Source of the DNA: Pseudomonadota bacterium
GTDB lineage: Bacteria > Chloroflexota > UBA6077 > JAJPHF01
Assembly: GCA_021325365.1 (NCBI GenBank)
Contig: JAJPHF010000047.1
Location: 1-28,701, forward strand
Direction: 5' to 3'
Length of the DNA: 28,701 nt
Below are positions 6,649 to 14,600 of this stretch, piece after piece; the stretch's first letter is position 1; each line of letters starts with the position of its first letter. The notes beneath the pieces are model-generated. The model was not told the DNA's origin. It worked only from the letters and a program-made list of their open reading frames with translations, and did not search any database. Made by a program: the position numbers and the translations under genes.

Positions 6649-7427
6649 GACGGCACCTGACTCGATGTAAGAAACTCGTCCAGTGCGGCCGTCGCCTCCG
6701 CGGGGCGGTCCAGGTAGGCGTAGTGGCCGGCGCCGGGCAGAACGACCAGCCGCGCCTGCGGGATGAGCCGCGCCATTGTCTCGCCATCCGCCACGGGCGT
6801 CGCGTCGTCGTTCGCGCCCCACAGCAGCAGCGTCGGCGCCTGCACGCCCGGCAGTAGGTCGCGCAGGTCGCGGTTCACGATCTTCACGAAGGTGCCGCGC
6901 AGCGGGCCGGCGTTCGCGTAGTCCTCGGCGCCCAGCGCCCGGTGCCAGCGCCCCCGCAGGCGGGCGGCGAGCGGCCCCACGACCGGCAGGCCGCTCGCCG
7001 CCCGGCCCAGCGTGCTCACCGGCGCGGCGGCCCGCTGCTTTGCGGACAGCTCCGGCCGCAGCCCCGCGCTGTCCACCAGCACCAGGCGGTCCACCAGCGC
7101 CGGGCGCGTCGCGGCCAGCACGATGCTGATGCGCCCGCCGTTCGAGTGGCCGAGGAACAGCGCGCGCCCCACGCCGAGCTTCGCCAGCAGCCGCGCCGTC
7201 CAGTCGGCGTAGTCCTCCACGCCCCAGTCGGTCGGCGGCAGGGCCGTGCCGCCGAAGCCCGGTAGGTCCGGCGTGATCGTGCGGTAGCGCCGCGCCAGGT
7301 GCGCGACGAGCGGCTGCAGGCTCGCCCCCTCGGCGCCCCAGCCGTGCAGCAGCACCGCCGGCGGCCCCTCGCCCTGCACGCGGCACAGCGTGCGCAGCCC
7401 CCCCACCTCGATCGGTCCGCTCAGCAC
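6645..7427 (-). CDS. Alpha/beta hydrolase
   Basis: The 260-residue product is a complete alpha/beta-fold hydrolase. It has the oxyanion-hole HGWG (28-31), the DLPGFGG strand-loop (54-60), the nucleophile elbow GHSNGG with S95, the acid in WGANDDATPV (D207 or D208) and the final histidine in PGAGHYAYLD (H235). A small cap region lies between about 125 and 185. The GTG at 7427 is chosen for the AGGAGG 7-8 nt upstream. The stop overlaps the murF start by four bases, so the two are almost certainly co-translated. The family covers esterases, C-C hydrolases, haloperoxidases and others, and the substrate cannot be read from the sequence. Linkage to murF and ddl suggests a wall- or membrane-related role, but that is inference. 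Confidence 0.88.
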   Translation of the reverse strand: MLSGPIEVGGLRTLCRVQGEGPPAVLLHGWGAEGASLQPLVAHLARRYRTITPDLPGFGGTALPPTDWGVEDYADWTARLLAKLGVGRALFLGHSNGGRISIVLAATRPALVDRLVLVDSAGLRPELSAKQRAAAPVSTLGRAASGLPVVGPLAARLRGRWHRALGAEDYANAGPLRGTFVKIVNRDLRDLLPGVQAPTLLLWGANDDATPVADGETMARLIPQARLVVLPGAGHYAYLDRPAEATAALDEFLTSSQVPS

Positions 7428-7470
7428 GCGACCCCTCCTGTCGTTGCCCCGCCGGGCGCGCGGCTGTAAG

Positions 7471-7476
7471 ATGATA
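7471..7476 (-). promoter_or_regulatory. Candidate -10 for the hydrolase-murF-ddl transcript
   Basis: TATCAT on the minus strand matches the -10 consensus at 5 of 6 bases and lies about 44 nt before the GTG at 7427. No convincing -35 is seen. The 309-bp gap 7428-7736 between the divergent hydrolase and binding-protein genes otherwise shows only GC-rich sequence and no gene. Confidence 0.35.
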
Positions 7477-7736
7477 CCCTAGACCGAGCCGCGCCACGGG
7501 AGCCCCTGGCCCGTCCGTGCCCGTACCCACCAGCGTCATCTGCCCGCCGGGTCACTGCGGCCGGGGTGGGTCGGTGCGCCGCGTGGGGCCGCTCCCCAGC
7601 AGCGCCGTGCGACCGGCCTCTGGCGGAGCCGAGCGGGCCGTTCGCTCGCGCGACGCCGCGCGGCCAACGCGGGCTGGGAAGGGTGAACCACGATCGTGCG
7701 GGCGACCGCGGCGGGGCGATAGGCGGAGGGCTGTCG

Positions 7737-8786
7737 GTGGGAGCCCACCTGGGCGCGCGGGCGAGCGCGCTGCTGCGCGGCCTGGCCAGCTGCCTCCTGC
7801 TGGCCGCCGTCTTGGCTTGCGGGCCGGCTAGTCGCCCCCCGCCGCGCCCCGCCGAGGAAGCGCCGGCTGCCCCGCCCCTCCGCCACATCCTGCTGGCCAA
7901 CCCCGCCCAGGGCCTCGCCGCGCCCTTCTTCGTCGCCCAGGACATCGGCATGTTCGCGCGCCACGGGCTCGACGTCGAGGTCTCGGCCCTCACCGGCGCC
8001 AAGGCCGTGGATGCGCTGGTCTCGCGGCAGGCCGAGTACGCGCTGCTCTCGTCGCGGGCGGTCGTCGACCTCGACCTGGCCGGCAGCGATCTGGTGATGC
8101 TGGCCGGCATCACGCCGACGCTGGCCTACGCGATCTACGGCGCCGCCGACGTCGGCGCGGTGGCCGACCTGCGCGGCAAGGCGATCGGCGTCTCCTACGT
8201 GGGCGCGGGCGGCGAGTTCGCCGTCCGCCAGTCCTTGCGGCGCTACGGCCTGGAGGCCAACCGCGACTACACGCTCGTCCGCACGGGCAGCATGGCGCGG
8301 AGCCTCGCCTTGCTGGAGCAGGGCAAGCTGCACGCGGCGGTGCTGTCGTCGCCCACCACGGTGGTCGCGCGCAAGGCGGGGCTGCGCGAGGTGCTGGACA
8401 TCGCCGGCCTGGGCATCGACTACGTCATCGGCGCGCTCACCAGCAATCGCGCCTTCGTGCAGGCCGAGCCCGACGTGAACCGCCGCTTCATGAAAGGCTT
8501 GCTCGAAGGCATCCACTACGCGAAGACGAATCCCACCGCGACGAAGCAGATCATGGCCCGCTACCTCGAGTCGGCCGACGAGGACGCGCTGGAAGAGGGC
8601 TACACTACCTACGTGGAGCGCTTGCTGCCGCGGCTGCCGCTCGTCTCCGTGAGCAGCGTCGAGATGGTGCTCGACGAGTTGTCGGCGCCGCAGCCGCGCG
8701 CCGCCGACCCCGAGCGCTTCGTCGACAACGGGCCGCTGCTGGAGCTAGAGGCCAACGGCTTCGTGCGCCAGCTCTGGGGCGACTGA
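7737..8786 (+). CDS. ABC-transporter substrate-binding lipoprotein (NMT1/SsuA-like)
   Basis: The product is a secreted, lipid-anchored binding protein of the NMT1/THI5-like (SsuA/TauA) fold. The GTG at 7737 is chosen because GGAGGG lies 7 nt upstream and the protein then begins with a normal lipoprotein signal: a charged start, the hydrophobic LLRGLASCLLLAAVLAC, and the modified cysteine at about C28. The mature part has the family layout: PAQGLAAPFFVAQDIGMFARHG, ALVSRQAEYALLS (ligand-pocket lobe), DLRGKAIGVS near residue 140, and a C-terminal helix ending in DPERFVDNGPLLELE. Ligands in this family include sulfonates, nitrate, pyrimidine precursors and aromatics; none can be assigned. No permease or ATPase gene is adjacent. 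Full-length and apparently intact. Confidence 0.85.
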   Translation: MGAHLGARASALLRGLASCLLLAAVLACGPASRPPPRPAEEAPAAPPLRHILLANPAQGLAAPFFVAQDIGMFARHGLDVEVSALTGAKAVDALVSRQAEYALLSSRAVVDLDLAGSDLVMLAGITPTLAYAIYGAADVGAVADLRGKAIGVSYVGAGGEFAVRQSLRRYGLEANRDYTLVRTGSMARSLALLEQGKLHAAVLSSPTTVVARKAGLREVLDIAGLGIDYVIGALTSNRAFVQAEPDVNRRFMKGLLEGIHYAKTNPTATKQIMARYLESADEDALEEGYTTYVERLLPRLPLVSVSSVEMVLDELSAPQPRAADPERFVDNGPLLELEANGFVRQLWGD

Positions 8787-8869
8787 GCCGCGGCCTCGGG
8801 GTACGGTATCGGCGCGGCTGCGCCCCAGGAGCCCCCATCCGGGGTATCAGCCAGGGAGGACGCGAGCCC

Positions 8870-9724
8870 ATGCAGATTGGCGCACATGTGCGAGGCGGGG
8901 TGCAGGGCGGTCTGGAGCACGCGCGCGAGATCGGCGCCGAGACCATCCAGATCTTCGCCGGCAGCCCGCAGACCTGGCGCGCGCCCAGCCACACCGACGC
9001 CGCCGTGGCCGCGTTCCGCGAGGGCGTGGCCGCCCAGGGCGTCGGCTCGGTGTTCCTGCACGGCGTCTACGTCAGCAATCTCGCCTCGCCCAAGCCGTCC
9101 ACCCGCCACATGTCGATCACCGCGGTCGCGGGCCACCAGGAGTGGGCCAACCGGCTCGGCGCCGTGGGCCAGATCATCCACCCCGGCTCGGCGGGCAGCG
9201 AGCCGCTCGACGAGGCGCTGGAGCGGGTGATCAAGGGCGTCGGGCGCGTGCTCGCCCAGGTCGACGGGCCGGCGAAGCTGCTGCTCGAGTGCTGCGCCGG
9301 CCAGGGCGCGACCATCGGGCGCCGCTTTGCCGAGCTGGCCGCGGTGATCCACGCGCTGGACGACGACCCGCGCCTGGGCTGGGTGCTCGACACCTGTCAC
9401 GCCTTCAACGCCGGCTACGACCTGACCACGGAGGCTGGCTTCGCGGCGATGGTGGACGAGATCGAGGCGACGGTCGGCTTCGAGCGGCTGGGCGCCGTCC
9501 ACGTCAACGACTCGAAGACGCCGCTCGCCGCCCAGGTGGACCGCCACGAGAACATCGGCGAGGGCTACATCGGGTCCGACGCCTTCGCGCGCCTCTTGCA
9601 GCACCCGGCATTCGCCGACGTGCCCATGATCCTCGAAGTCCCCGGCTTCGACAAGAAGGGCCCCGACCGCGCCAACATCGAGCGCCTCCGCCACCTTGCG
9701 GGCCGTGCGCCCCGCGGCGGCTGA
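8870..9724 (+). CDS. nfo: Deoxyribonuclease IV (AP endonuclease, Nfo family)
   Basis: Endonuclease IV cuts DNA 5' of abasic sites in base-excision repair and uses a three-zinc centre in a TIM barrel. The 284-residue protein starts with IGAHVRGGVQGGLEHAREIGAE and shows the signature metal-binding segments in order: FLHGVYVSNLASP (near residue 63), IIHPGS (near 102), LLLECCAGQG (near 137, with the metal glutamate), LDTCHAFNAGYDL (near 175), AVHVNDSKTP and RHENIGEGYIG near 225. Length and motif order are those of the family. The usual LLLENTAGQG reads ECCAGQG here, a conservative change next to the ligand glutamate. The ATG follows GGGAGG by about 9 nt. It appears to be a single gene between unrelated neighbours. 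Confidence 0.95.
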   Translation: MQIGAHVRGGVQGGLEHAREIGAETIQIFAGSPQTWRAPSHTDAAVAAFREGVAAQGVGSVFLHGVYVSNLASPKPSTRHMSITAVAGHQEWANRLGAVGQIIHPGSAGSEPLDEALERVIKGVGRVLAQVDGPAKLLLECCAGQGATIGRRFAELAAVIHALDDDPRLGWVLDTCHAFNAGYDLTTEAGFAAMVDEIEATVGFERLGAVHVNDSKTPLAAQVDRHENIGEGYIGSDAFARLLQHPAFADVPMILEVPGFDKKGPDRANIERLRHLAGRAPRGG

Positions 9725-9919
9725 GCGCGCGGCGCCCATCGCGGTGCCGCATACCCTCGGGCGCATAACGAGGGCAGCAGGTAAGTGGCGTATAGACGCT
9801 CCCAATCCGAAGCACTCGAACGTAGGACGCGGGCGCAATTCTTGCTAGCGCGACCAGCAACGGCCTGTCGCTCGCTGACGAGCAGGTGGCCTGCTCGAGA
9901 CTGGGCTGAGGAGACGCTG

Positions 9920-10672
9920 ATGCCAGTCTACGCCGACTTCGCCACTGTCATCCGGCAAAAGGTGCTTGATGGCATGCCCGGGCCCCGGCATCCTTTTCGC
10001 CGCAAGGTCCTGGAGGGCCGTGCCACGCGGGCCGACCTGGCCGTGTTCGCCGTGCAGACGTATCACCGCAACCTGTACAGTTCGCGTTTTGCCAGCGCGA
10101 ATCATTCCCGCTGTCCCGACCCGGAGATTCGACGAGGACTGCTCAAAGTCGCCAGCGAGGAAGAGCTATCCGCTGACGGCGGACCGCCGTCGCATGCTGA
10201 GCTGATGTTGCGCTTCGCAACGGCCTTGGGCATGGAGCGCGACGACGTGGTGAACGCCCGTCCGTTGCCAAGCACTCTCACCTTCATCGATACCATCATG
10301 CAGCTCTCTCAGGGCCACTGGCTAGAGGGGATGGCGTTCCGGGCGTCCGAGCTAGGAGTCCCCAGAAGCGCCGCGCGGTGGCACGAACTATTACAGAAGC
10401 ACTACGGGCTCACGCCGGATGCCGTGCAGTGGTGGAGCGCTCACGCGGTCGACGATGTCGAGCACGGGAATATCGCGCTCGACGCCTATGGCCGCTGGGC
10501 TCGTGACGAATCCGAGCAAGCGCTGTCATTGCGAGCCATCGACCGGATGCTGGCCGCCTGGTGGGTCTTCTTCGACGGGATCGAGCGGGGCGCGGAGGCG
10601 GCGCTGCGCGGCGAGGATGTTGGCTTCCCCGTTCCCGCCGCGGCGTCCTGGCCGACGCCCGCGCACGGCTGA
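9920..10672 (+). CDS. PqqC/CADD/TenA-superfamily protein (heme-oxygenase-like diiron oxidase fold)
   Basis: The 250-residue helical protein resembles the PqqC-CADD branch of the TenA/heme-oxygenase-like superfamily. Evidence is HPFRRKVLEGRATRADLAVF at the start, an acidic EEEL (80-83) followed by SHAELMLRFATALGM (91-105), and EGMAFRASELG (136-146). The segment containing H175, D179 and H182 matches the H-x3-D-x2-H ligand pattern of diiron-oxidase members, with E80-82, H92 and E136 or E144 as possible further ligands. The catalytic cysteine pattern of true TenA thiaminases is not apparent. The ATG at 9920 follows GAGGAGA closely; the upstream in-frame ATG at 9785 lacks a ribosome site. The stop overlaps the start of the next binding-protein gene by one base, so the two formed an operon. 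Substrate unknown. Confidence 0.8.
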   Translation: MPVYADFATVIRQKVLDGMPGPRHPFRRKVLEGRATRADLAVFAVQTYHRNLYSSRFASANHSRCPDPEIRRGLLKVASEEELSADGGPPSHAELMLRFATALGMERDDVVNARPLPSTLTFIDTIMQLSQGHWLEGMAFRASELGVPRSAARWHELLQKHYGLTPDAVQWWSAHAVDDVEHGNIALDAYGRWARDESEQALSLRAIDRMLAAWWVFFDGIERGAEAALRGEDVGFPVPAAASWPTPAHG

Positions 10673-11270
10673 TGCCCGCGAAGTCCTGTGGCCGCCGCCA
10701 ATTCTTGCACCTGGCAGGAGCAGCCGGTGTAGCCTGGTGCGCTGCCTGCACGGCTGGCCCCGCTGCACTTGCGCCCGGCGCCACCACTAGCGTCACCCCG
10801 CCCGCGGGCAGGGTGACAACGAGCGCCCCGCGCGCCCCGGCGCCCACGCCCACTCCTGCTCCCGTCCAGCTCACGGTTCCGTACACCCCCATCGCGGGCG
10901 CCATGGCCCCCTTCTGGCTCGCACTAGACGAAGGCTTCCTCACCCGCGAGCGCCTCAACGTCGTGGCCGAGTTCGTGAGCGGCAGCCCGCCGAACATCCA
11001 GGGCATGATGAGCGGGCAGTACCCGGTGGGCCTAATTGGCGGCGGGGATGGCCTGCTGAATCGGCTCGGCGGCGGGGACATCTTGCTGATCGGCACGTTC
11101 TACAGCGTGCTCGCCATCGACTGCTATGCTCGGCCCGAGATGCACTCCATCGCTGAGCTAAAGACGAGCGCGGGATCGTCAACGCCCTGCGGCTACTTGA
11201 CCACCCGGACGCGCCCACCGCCGACCCGAAGCAGTTCTATGACAACAGTCTGGTCGCGGAAATCGAGTAG
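10672..11270 (+). pseudogene. Broken NMT1-like substrate-binding protein gene (internal deletion and frameshift)
   Basis: The ATG at 10672 overlaps the upstream TGA. The N-terminal part is a good binding protein: a twin-arginine/lipoprotein-type leader (RRQFLHLAG, then cysteines at 23 and 26), a Pro/Thr linker, and the PYTPIAGAMAPFWLALDEGFL lobe (here split as PYTPIAGAMAPFW and LALDEGFL), then YPVGLIGGGDGLLNRLGGG and up to SIAELK at residue 164. There the frame degenerates into Ser/Arg-rich residues. In another frame, 11166-11270 reads ERGIVNALRLL, then ADPKQFYDNSLVAEIE and a stop, which is the usual last helix of these proteins. The middle of the domain (roughly 130-170 residues) is missing. 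So the gene lost an internal piece and is out of frame. A small plus-strand frame continues to 11376 but is not meaningful. Confidence 0.8.
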
Positions 11271-11355
11271 TCGCTTGGCTCCTAGCTCGCATCGCACTTC
11301 CCCGCGACCGCCACACGGTCTGTACTCATCCCGCGTGCCGACGCGAAGAATCATC

Positions 11356-11384
11356 TTGTACACCGCAAGCGACTGATCTATACT
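11356..11384 (+). promoter_or_regulatory. Promoter of the Ser/Thr kinase gene
   Basis: TTGTAC (11356-11361) and TATACT (11379-11384) have a 17-bp spacer. The start point would fall near 11391, which places the in-frame GTG at 11388 outside the transcript and supports the ATG at 11412. Confidence 0.5.
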
Positions 11385-11411
11385 GCGGTGACGCGCACGT
11401 GGCGGGGAACG

Positions 11412-13454
11412 ATGGATCTACGGGGCCAGCGGATCAACGATCGCTACCTCCTTGGCGCGCTGCTGGGCGAGGGCGCTGATGCCCTCGTCTATTGCGCCAT
11501 GGATTCCCATCTGGGGCGGGTCGTGGCGATCAAACTGCTGCGGCCCGAGCTGTGCGTCGATCCAACGCTCGTCACGCGCTTCGAGCGCGAGGCGCGTAGC
11601 GCCAGCCGCCTGAACCATCCCAACATCGTCCCGATCTTTGACTATGGACAAGCCCTCGACACCTATTTCTTCGTCATGGAGTACGTCCGCGGCGGACACC
11701 TCGGCAAGCGCCTCCGCCCCGGCCAGCCTCTCGGCATACCCGAGACGCTCTGGCTCGCCGCGCAGGTCGCGGATGCGCTCGGCACTGCGCACGCGCGGGG
11801 CATCGTGCACCGCGACGTGAAACCGGCCAATATTCTCCTCGACGACGACGGTTGCCCCAAGCTGACGGACTTTGGCATTGCCAAGCTGTTGGACATCCCG
11901 GCGGTCACGCAAGCCTCGCTGCTGCTGGGCACGCCGCACTACCTCGCGCCCGAGCAGGCTAGTGGCGGAGCGATCACGCCCGCGACGGACGTGTACGCGT
12001 TGGGCGTCGTCCTGTACGAGATGCTCGCCGGCCGCCGGCCGTTCGTTGGCAACGGGCTCCTGCACGTCGCCATGCAGCACGTCCATATGGCGCCGCCGCC
12101 GCTCGCCGACCTCAATCCCGCGGTGCCGCCGGCCCTCGCCGCGGTGGTCGCGCGGGCGCTCGCCAAAGACCCCGCCCAGCGCTTCGCGGACGGCGCCGCG
12201 CTCGGCGTGGCGCTCCGCGCCCAGGCCCGGGTGGGCGCGCGCCCCGCGACGGTCGTGCGGGAAGCGCCGGCCGCGCCGGCGCTTCCTAGCGCCGCGCCCG
12301 CCGCCAAGCCGGAGGGCCAGTTGGCCCCGCCGCCGGGTCCAGAGCCCGAGCCGCCGGCGCCAGTCCCGGACCGCCCACCCGTTACGGCGCGCTCCAGGCG
12401 CGAGCGTCGGCGGCCCGCGGCCGCGTCGCGGCCGGCCCCGGCCTGGAGCGACGCGCCAGCCGGCTCCGCCTCGTTCTGCCTGTCCGCGTCCGGCGCGGCC
12501 CCGCCCCAACCGAGCGATCTCGTCTCGCGGCCGGGCCGAACGCCAGCTCGCGTCGAGCGTCCGGTTGGTGTCGAGCGCGCGCCGGCGCCGCGCTCCTATG
12601 CCGTGCGCCGGCCGAGTGGCGGCGCGGCGAAGCGCGCCGGGCTGCTGGCGGCGGGCCTCGGCCTCGCGCTGGGTGGACTCCTCGGCGTCGGCCTGCTGCG
12701 CGGCGACAGCCCCACTCTGATGCGTCCCCTCTCGCCGCCTATGACTGACCAGGCGGACGCCCCCGAGCCGCCCGTGGCGCGCGTAGCGGCCTCGCCCGAG
12801 GATGCCGATGCCCTCGCGTCGCCGCTGGCGAGCATGGCCGCGCCGCTGCCCACGGGGCAGGGAATGAAAGCCGGCGAGACGCTCGACGAGGCGCCCGCGC
12901 CCTCGGCCGAGCCGTCGGAGCCGCCGGCCGCGCCAGTGGCGGCCGTCAGCCCGCCCCGGAACGCACCTGCGAGCAACCCGCCGGCCGCGACGGCGCCGCC
13001 GCCCGCCGCGCCAGTAGTCCGCGCCGCGCCGTCCGCGCCGGCGCCCCACGCATCGGCCGCCGCGCCGCTACGCGTGACTTCGGTATCGGAGCCGGCGCCG
13101 ACGCGCGCCGAGCCGGCGCCAGCGCCGGCCGACACGACCCCGGTGTTCGGCAACGCGCCCGACGAGGACGTGGCGCCCGCGCCCGATCCGCCGGCGCCGC
13201 CCGCGCCCCCGGCCGCGGACCCGCCCGCGGCGGCGCCCGAGCCGGTCCACCAAAAGCCGCCGGCGCCCGCCCAGGCGGCGCGGCACGAGCTGCCTGCGAT
13301 GCCACCTCTGGGCTGGGGGCCGCCGCCCGTCATGCCCCCGCCGGTCATGGGTCTGCGCGGACCGATGCCGCCCGTGGCTGCTCCGGCGCCGCCGCTGCCA
13401 GCATACCCACAGCTCCCGCCGCCCGCGGCCAACCGCGCCTCGCCGCACCGCTAA
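11412..13454 (+). CDS. Membrane-anchored Ser/Thr protein kinase (Hanks type)
   Basis: The N-terminal ~265 residues form a PknB-like kinase: Gly-rich loop LLGEGADALVY (17-27), ATP lysine K41 in VAIKLL, EREARSASRLNHPNIV, catalytic loop HRDVKPANIL (133-142), DFG (153-155), GTPHYLAPEQ and DVYALGVVLYEML. All catalytic residues are present, so it should be active. After a Pro/Ala/Arg-rich juxtamembrane stretch, one hydrophobic segment near 408-430 crosses the membrane. The remaining ~250 residues outside are almost entirely Pro/Ala with scattered acidic residues and no PASTA or other known sensor domain. The start at 11412 is chosen because an upstream GTG would precede the predicted transcription start. 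It is monocistronic. The signal and targets are unknown. Confidence 0.9.
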   Translation: MDLRGQRINDRYLLGALLGEGADALVYCAMDSHLGRVVAIKLLRPELCVDPTLVTRFEREARSASRLNHPNIVPIFDYGQALDTYFFVMEYVRGGHLGKRLRPGQPLGIPETLWLAAQVADALGTAHARGIVHRDVKPANILLDDDGCPKLTDFGIAKLLDIPAVTQASLLLGTPHYLAPEQASGGAITPATDVYALGVVLYEMLAGRRPFVGNGLLHVAMQHVHMAPPPLADLNPAVPPALAAVVARALAKDPAQRFADGAALGVALRAQARVGARPATVVREAPAAPALPSAAPAAKPEGQLAPPPGPEPEPPAPVPDRPPVTARSRRERRRPAAASRPAPAWSDAPAGSASFCLSASGAAPPQPSDLVSRPGRTPARVERPVGVERAPAPRSYAVRRPSGGAAKRAGLLAAGLGLALGGLLGVGLLRGDSPTLMRPLSPPMTDQADAPEPPVARVAASPEDADALASPLASMAAPLPTGQGMKAGETLDEAPAPSAEPSEPPAAPVAAVSPPRNAPASNPPAATAPPPAAPVVRAAPSAPAPHASAAAPLRVTSVSEPAPTRAEPAPAPADTTPVFGNAPDEDVAPAPDPPAPPAPPAADPPAAAPEPVHQKPPAPAQAARHELPAMPPLGWGPPPVMPPPVMGLRGPMPPVAAPAPPLPAYPQLPPPAANRASPHR

Positions 13455-13606
13455 CCGCGGCCGCCCGCGCGCGCATGCCCCGCTGCCAGCTACGACGTGA
13501 TGGCGGCGGCCTTCGGCCATGACACCGACTCTGGACTCGCCTGAGAATGGTTCCCGACCGGCACGCGGTAGTCGGCCCCCGGGTAGAATACCGTTACGAT
13601 CACGGC

Positions 13607-13957
13607 ATGGCGGTTGCAGGTGAGGAAGACGTGCGAGAGATCAGCTTAGACGAGGCAGCCCGCGCGCTCGAAGCGACGGACTGCAACTTCCTGCGGCGCA
13701 GCGCGGACCTGGAGCTGAGCATGTCCGGCGCCAAGTGGCGGCTGGCCGCGCGTACCCCCGAGGCGCTTACCTTTCGCGCGGTGGCGCCCGACGGTACGCT
13801 GCTGCCTGACGCGATGACGCTCCCGCTCGCCGACGTAACGCGGATCACCTGGGACCGGCTGCCGCGTCAGCAATCGCGCTCCCAAATCCGCTTCGAGCTG
13901 ACCAGCGGCGCGCTCTGGACCTTCAGCGGTCACGTCGCGGACGACGTACTGCCCTAA
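13607..13957 (+). CDS. Hypothetical small protein
   Basis: No family is recognised for this 116-residue product. It has an acidic helical start (SLDEAARALEATDCNFLRR), then alternating polar and hydrophobic strands (WRLAARTPEALTFRAV, IRFELTSGALWTFSG) suggesting a small beta-rich domain. There is no signal peptide or membrane span. TAGAAT at 13584-13589 could be the -10. The ATG at 13607 has no ribosome site; the GTG at 13631 has AGGTGAGGAAGAC in front and is a serious alternative (108 residues). Coding character is supported by strong third-position GC and a clean single frame. It stands alone between the kinase and a repeat region. Confidence 0.6.
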   Translation: MAVAGEEDVREISLDEAARALEATDCNFLRRSADLELSMSGAKWRLAARTPEALTFRAVAPDGTLLPDAMTLPLADVTRITWDRLPRQQSRSQIRFELTSGALWTFSGHVADDVLP

Positions 13958-14000
13958 AGCAGCTTGCCCGCAGCGTGAGCAGCCAGCGTCCGGTCGTCCG

Positions 14001-14100
14001 GTAGGGCGGGTTTCCTGCCCGCCCGCGGCCAACCCGCCCGGCCCCCTGGGAGCGCGGGCGTCCCGCCCGCCGGCTGCCGGCAGGCGACTTCGCCTGCGCG
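14001..14100. repeat. REP-like palindromic repeat cluster
   Basis: GGGCGGG (14004-14010) and CCCGCCC (14018-14024) form a 7-bp hairpin within a GTAGGGC...CCTGCCCGCC unit, followed by further GC-rich palindromes (for example GCGGGCG...CGCCCGC near 14050-14071). The GTAGGGC...CCTGCC.GCCCG pattern recurs at 17372 and 17440, marking a dispersed intergenic repeat family. Confidence 0.5.
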
Positions 14101-14124
14101 GCAAGACGCGATGGAGGACACCAG

Positions 14125-14580
14125 ATGGAGCCCGGCGCGTTGCTCGGCGCGGCCGGCGCCTGGTGCGGGTTCGCGGTGGCTGCCATCGCGAACGGCACGG
14201 TCCGGGAGACCGTGTTACGCCCCGCGGTCGGCCGCGCCGCCGAGCCGCTGAGCGTCGCCACGTTGAGCGGCCTCATCTTCGCGGGAACGCGGCTCTACGT
14301 GCAGCGCCTCGCGCGGCGGGCGTCAGAGCCTCAGCTATGGGCCGTCGGCATCGGGTGGGCGGCGGCCACGGTCGCCTTCGAGTTCCTGTTCGGCCGCTAC
14401 GTCGCGCGCGCCTCGTGGCAGGCGCTGCTCGCCAATTACGATGTGCGCCGCGGCCGCCTCTGGCCGCTCGTGCTGCTCACGCTGCTCGTCGGGCCGCCGC
14501 TGCTCGGACGCCGGCGCCGCAGCGCCACCCGCCGCCGCTCCCGCACGTCAACCGCGTTCCCATACTCACTCGCCCCCTGA
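14125..14580 (+). CDS. Conserved hypothetical integral membrane protein
   Basis: The 151-residue product has four hydrophobic spans: near 4-22, 43-58, 70-88 and 112-125. Conserved-looking loops are ANGTVRETVLRPAVGRAAEPLS after the first span (split: ANGTVRETVLRP, then AAEPLS) and FEFLFGRYVARASWQALLANYD before GRLWPLVLL (here FEFLFGRY, SWQALLANYD). This pattern recurs in a family of small bacterial membrane proteins of unknown function that I recall but cannot name. The ATG follows GGAGG by about 7 nt. The basic tail RRRRSATRRRSRTS and the stop run into a short palindromic repeat, which may have rewritten the C-terminus. Confidence 0.65.
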   Translation: MEPGALLGAAGAWCGFAVAAIANGTVRETVLRPAVGRAAEPLSVATLSGLIFAGTRLYVQRLARRASEPQLWAVGIGWAAATVAFEFLFGRYVARASWQALLANYDVRRGRLWPLVLLTLLVGPPLLGRRRRSATRRRSRTSTAFPYSLAP

Positions 14581-14600
14581 GCGAGGGCTGGGGTGAGCGC
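14569..14600. repeat. Short CCCCCTG hairpin repeat containing the stop codon of the membrane gene
   Basis: CTCGC (14569-14573) and GCGAG (14581-14585) flank CCCCCTGA, and GGCTGGGGTGAGCGCGC follows. This matches the 15056 repeat in layout (CCCCCTG...GAGGGTTGGGGTGAGGGCGC). The TGA stop of the upstream gene is in the loop. Confidence 0.5.

Noticed and set aside
6649..7539. Extended murF frame running back through the hydrolase gene
   Set aside because: The region is Arg/Gly/Ala-rich shadow translation of the hydrolase gene; the real start is the GTG coupled to the hydrolase stop.
9785..9919. Longer start of the PqqC/CADD-like gene
   Set aside because: The extra residues are Arg-rich and lack a ribosome site, while ATG 9920 has one and begins the conserved domain.
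11418..13049. Long minus-strand open frame opposite the kinase gene
   Set aside because: It is the antisense shadow of a GC-rich gene, of Arg/Gly-rich composition with no domain, while the plus strand has clear kinase motifs.
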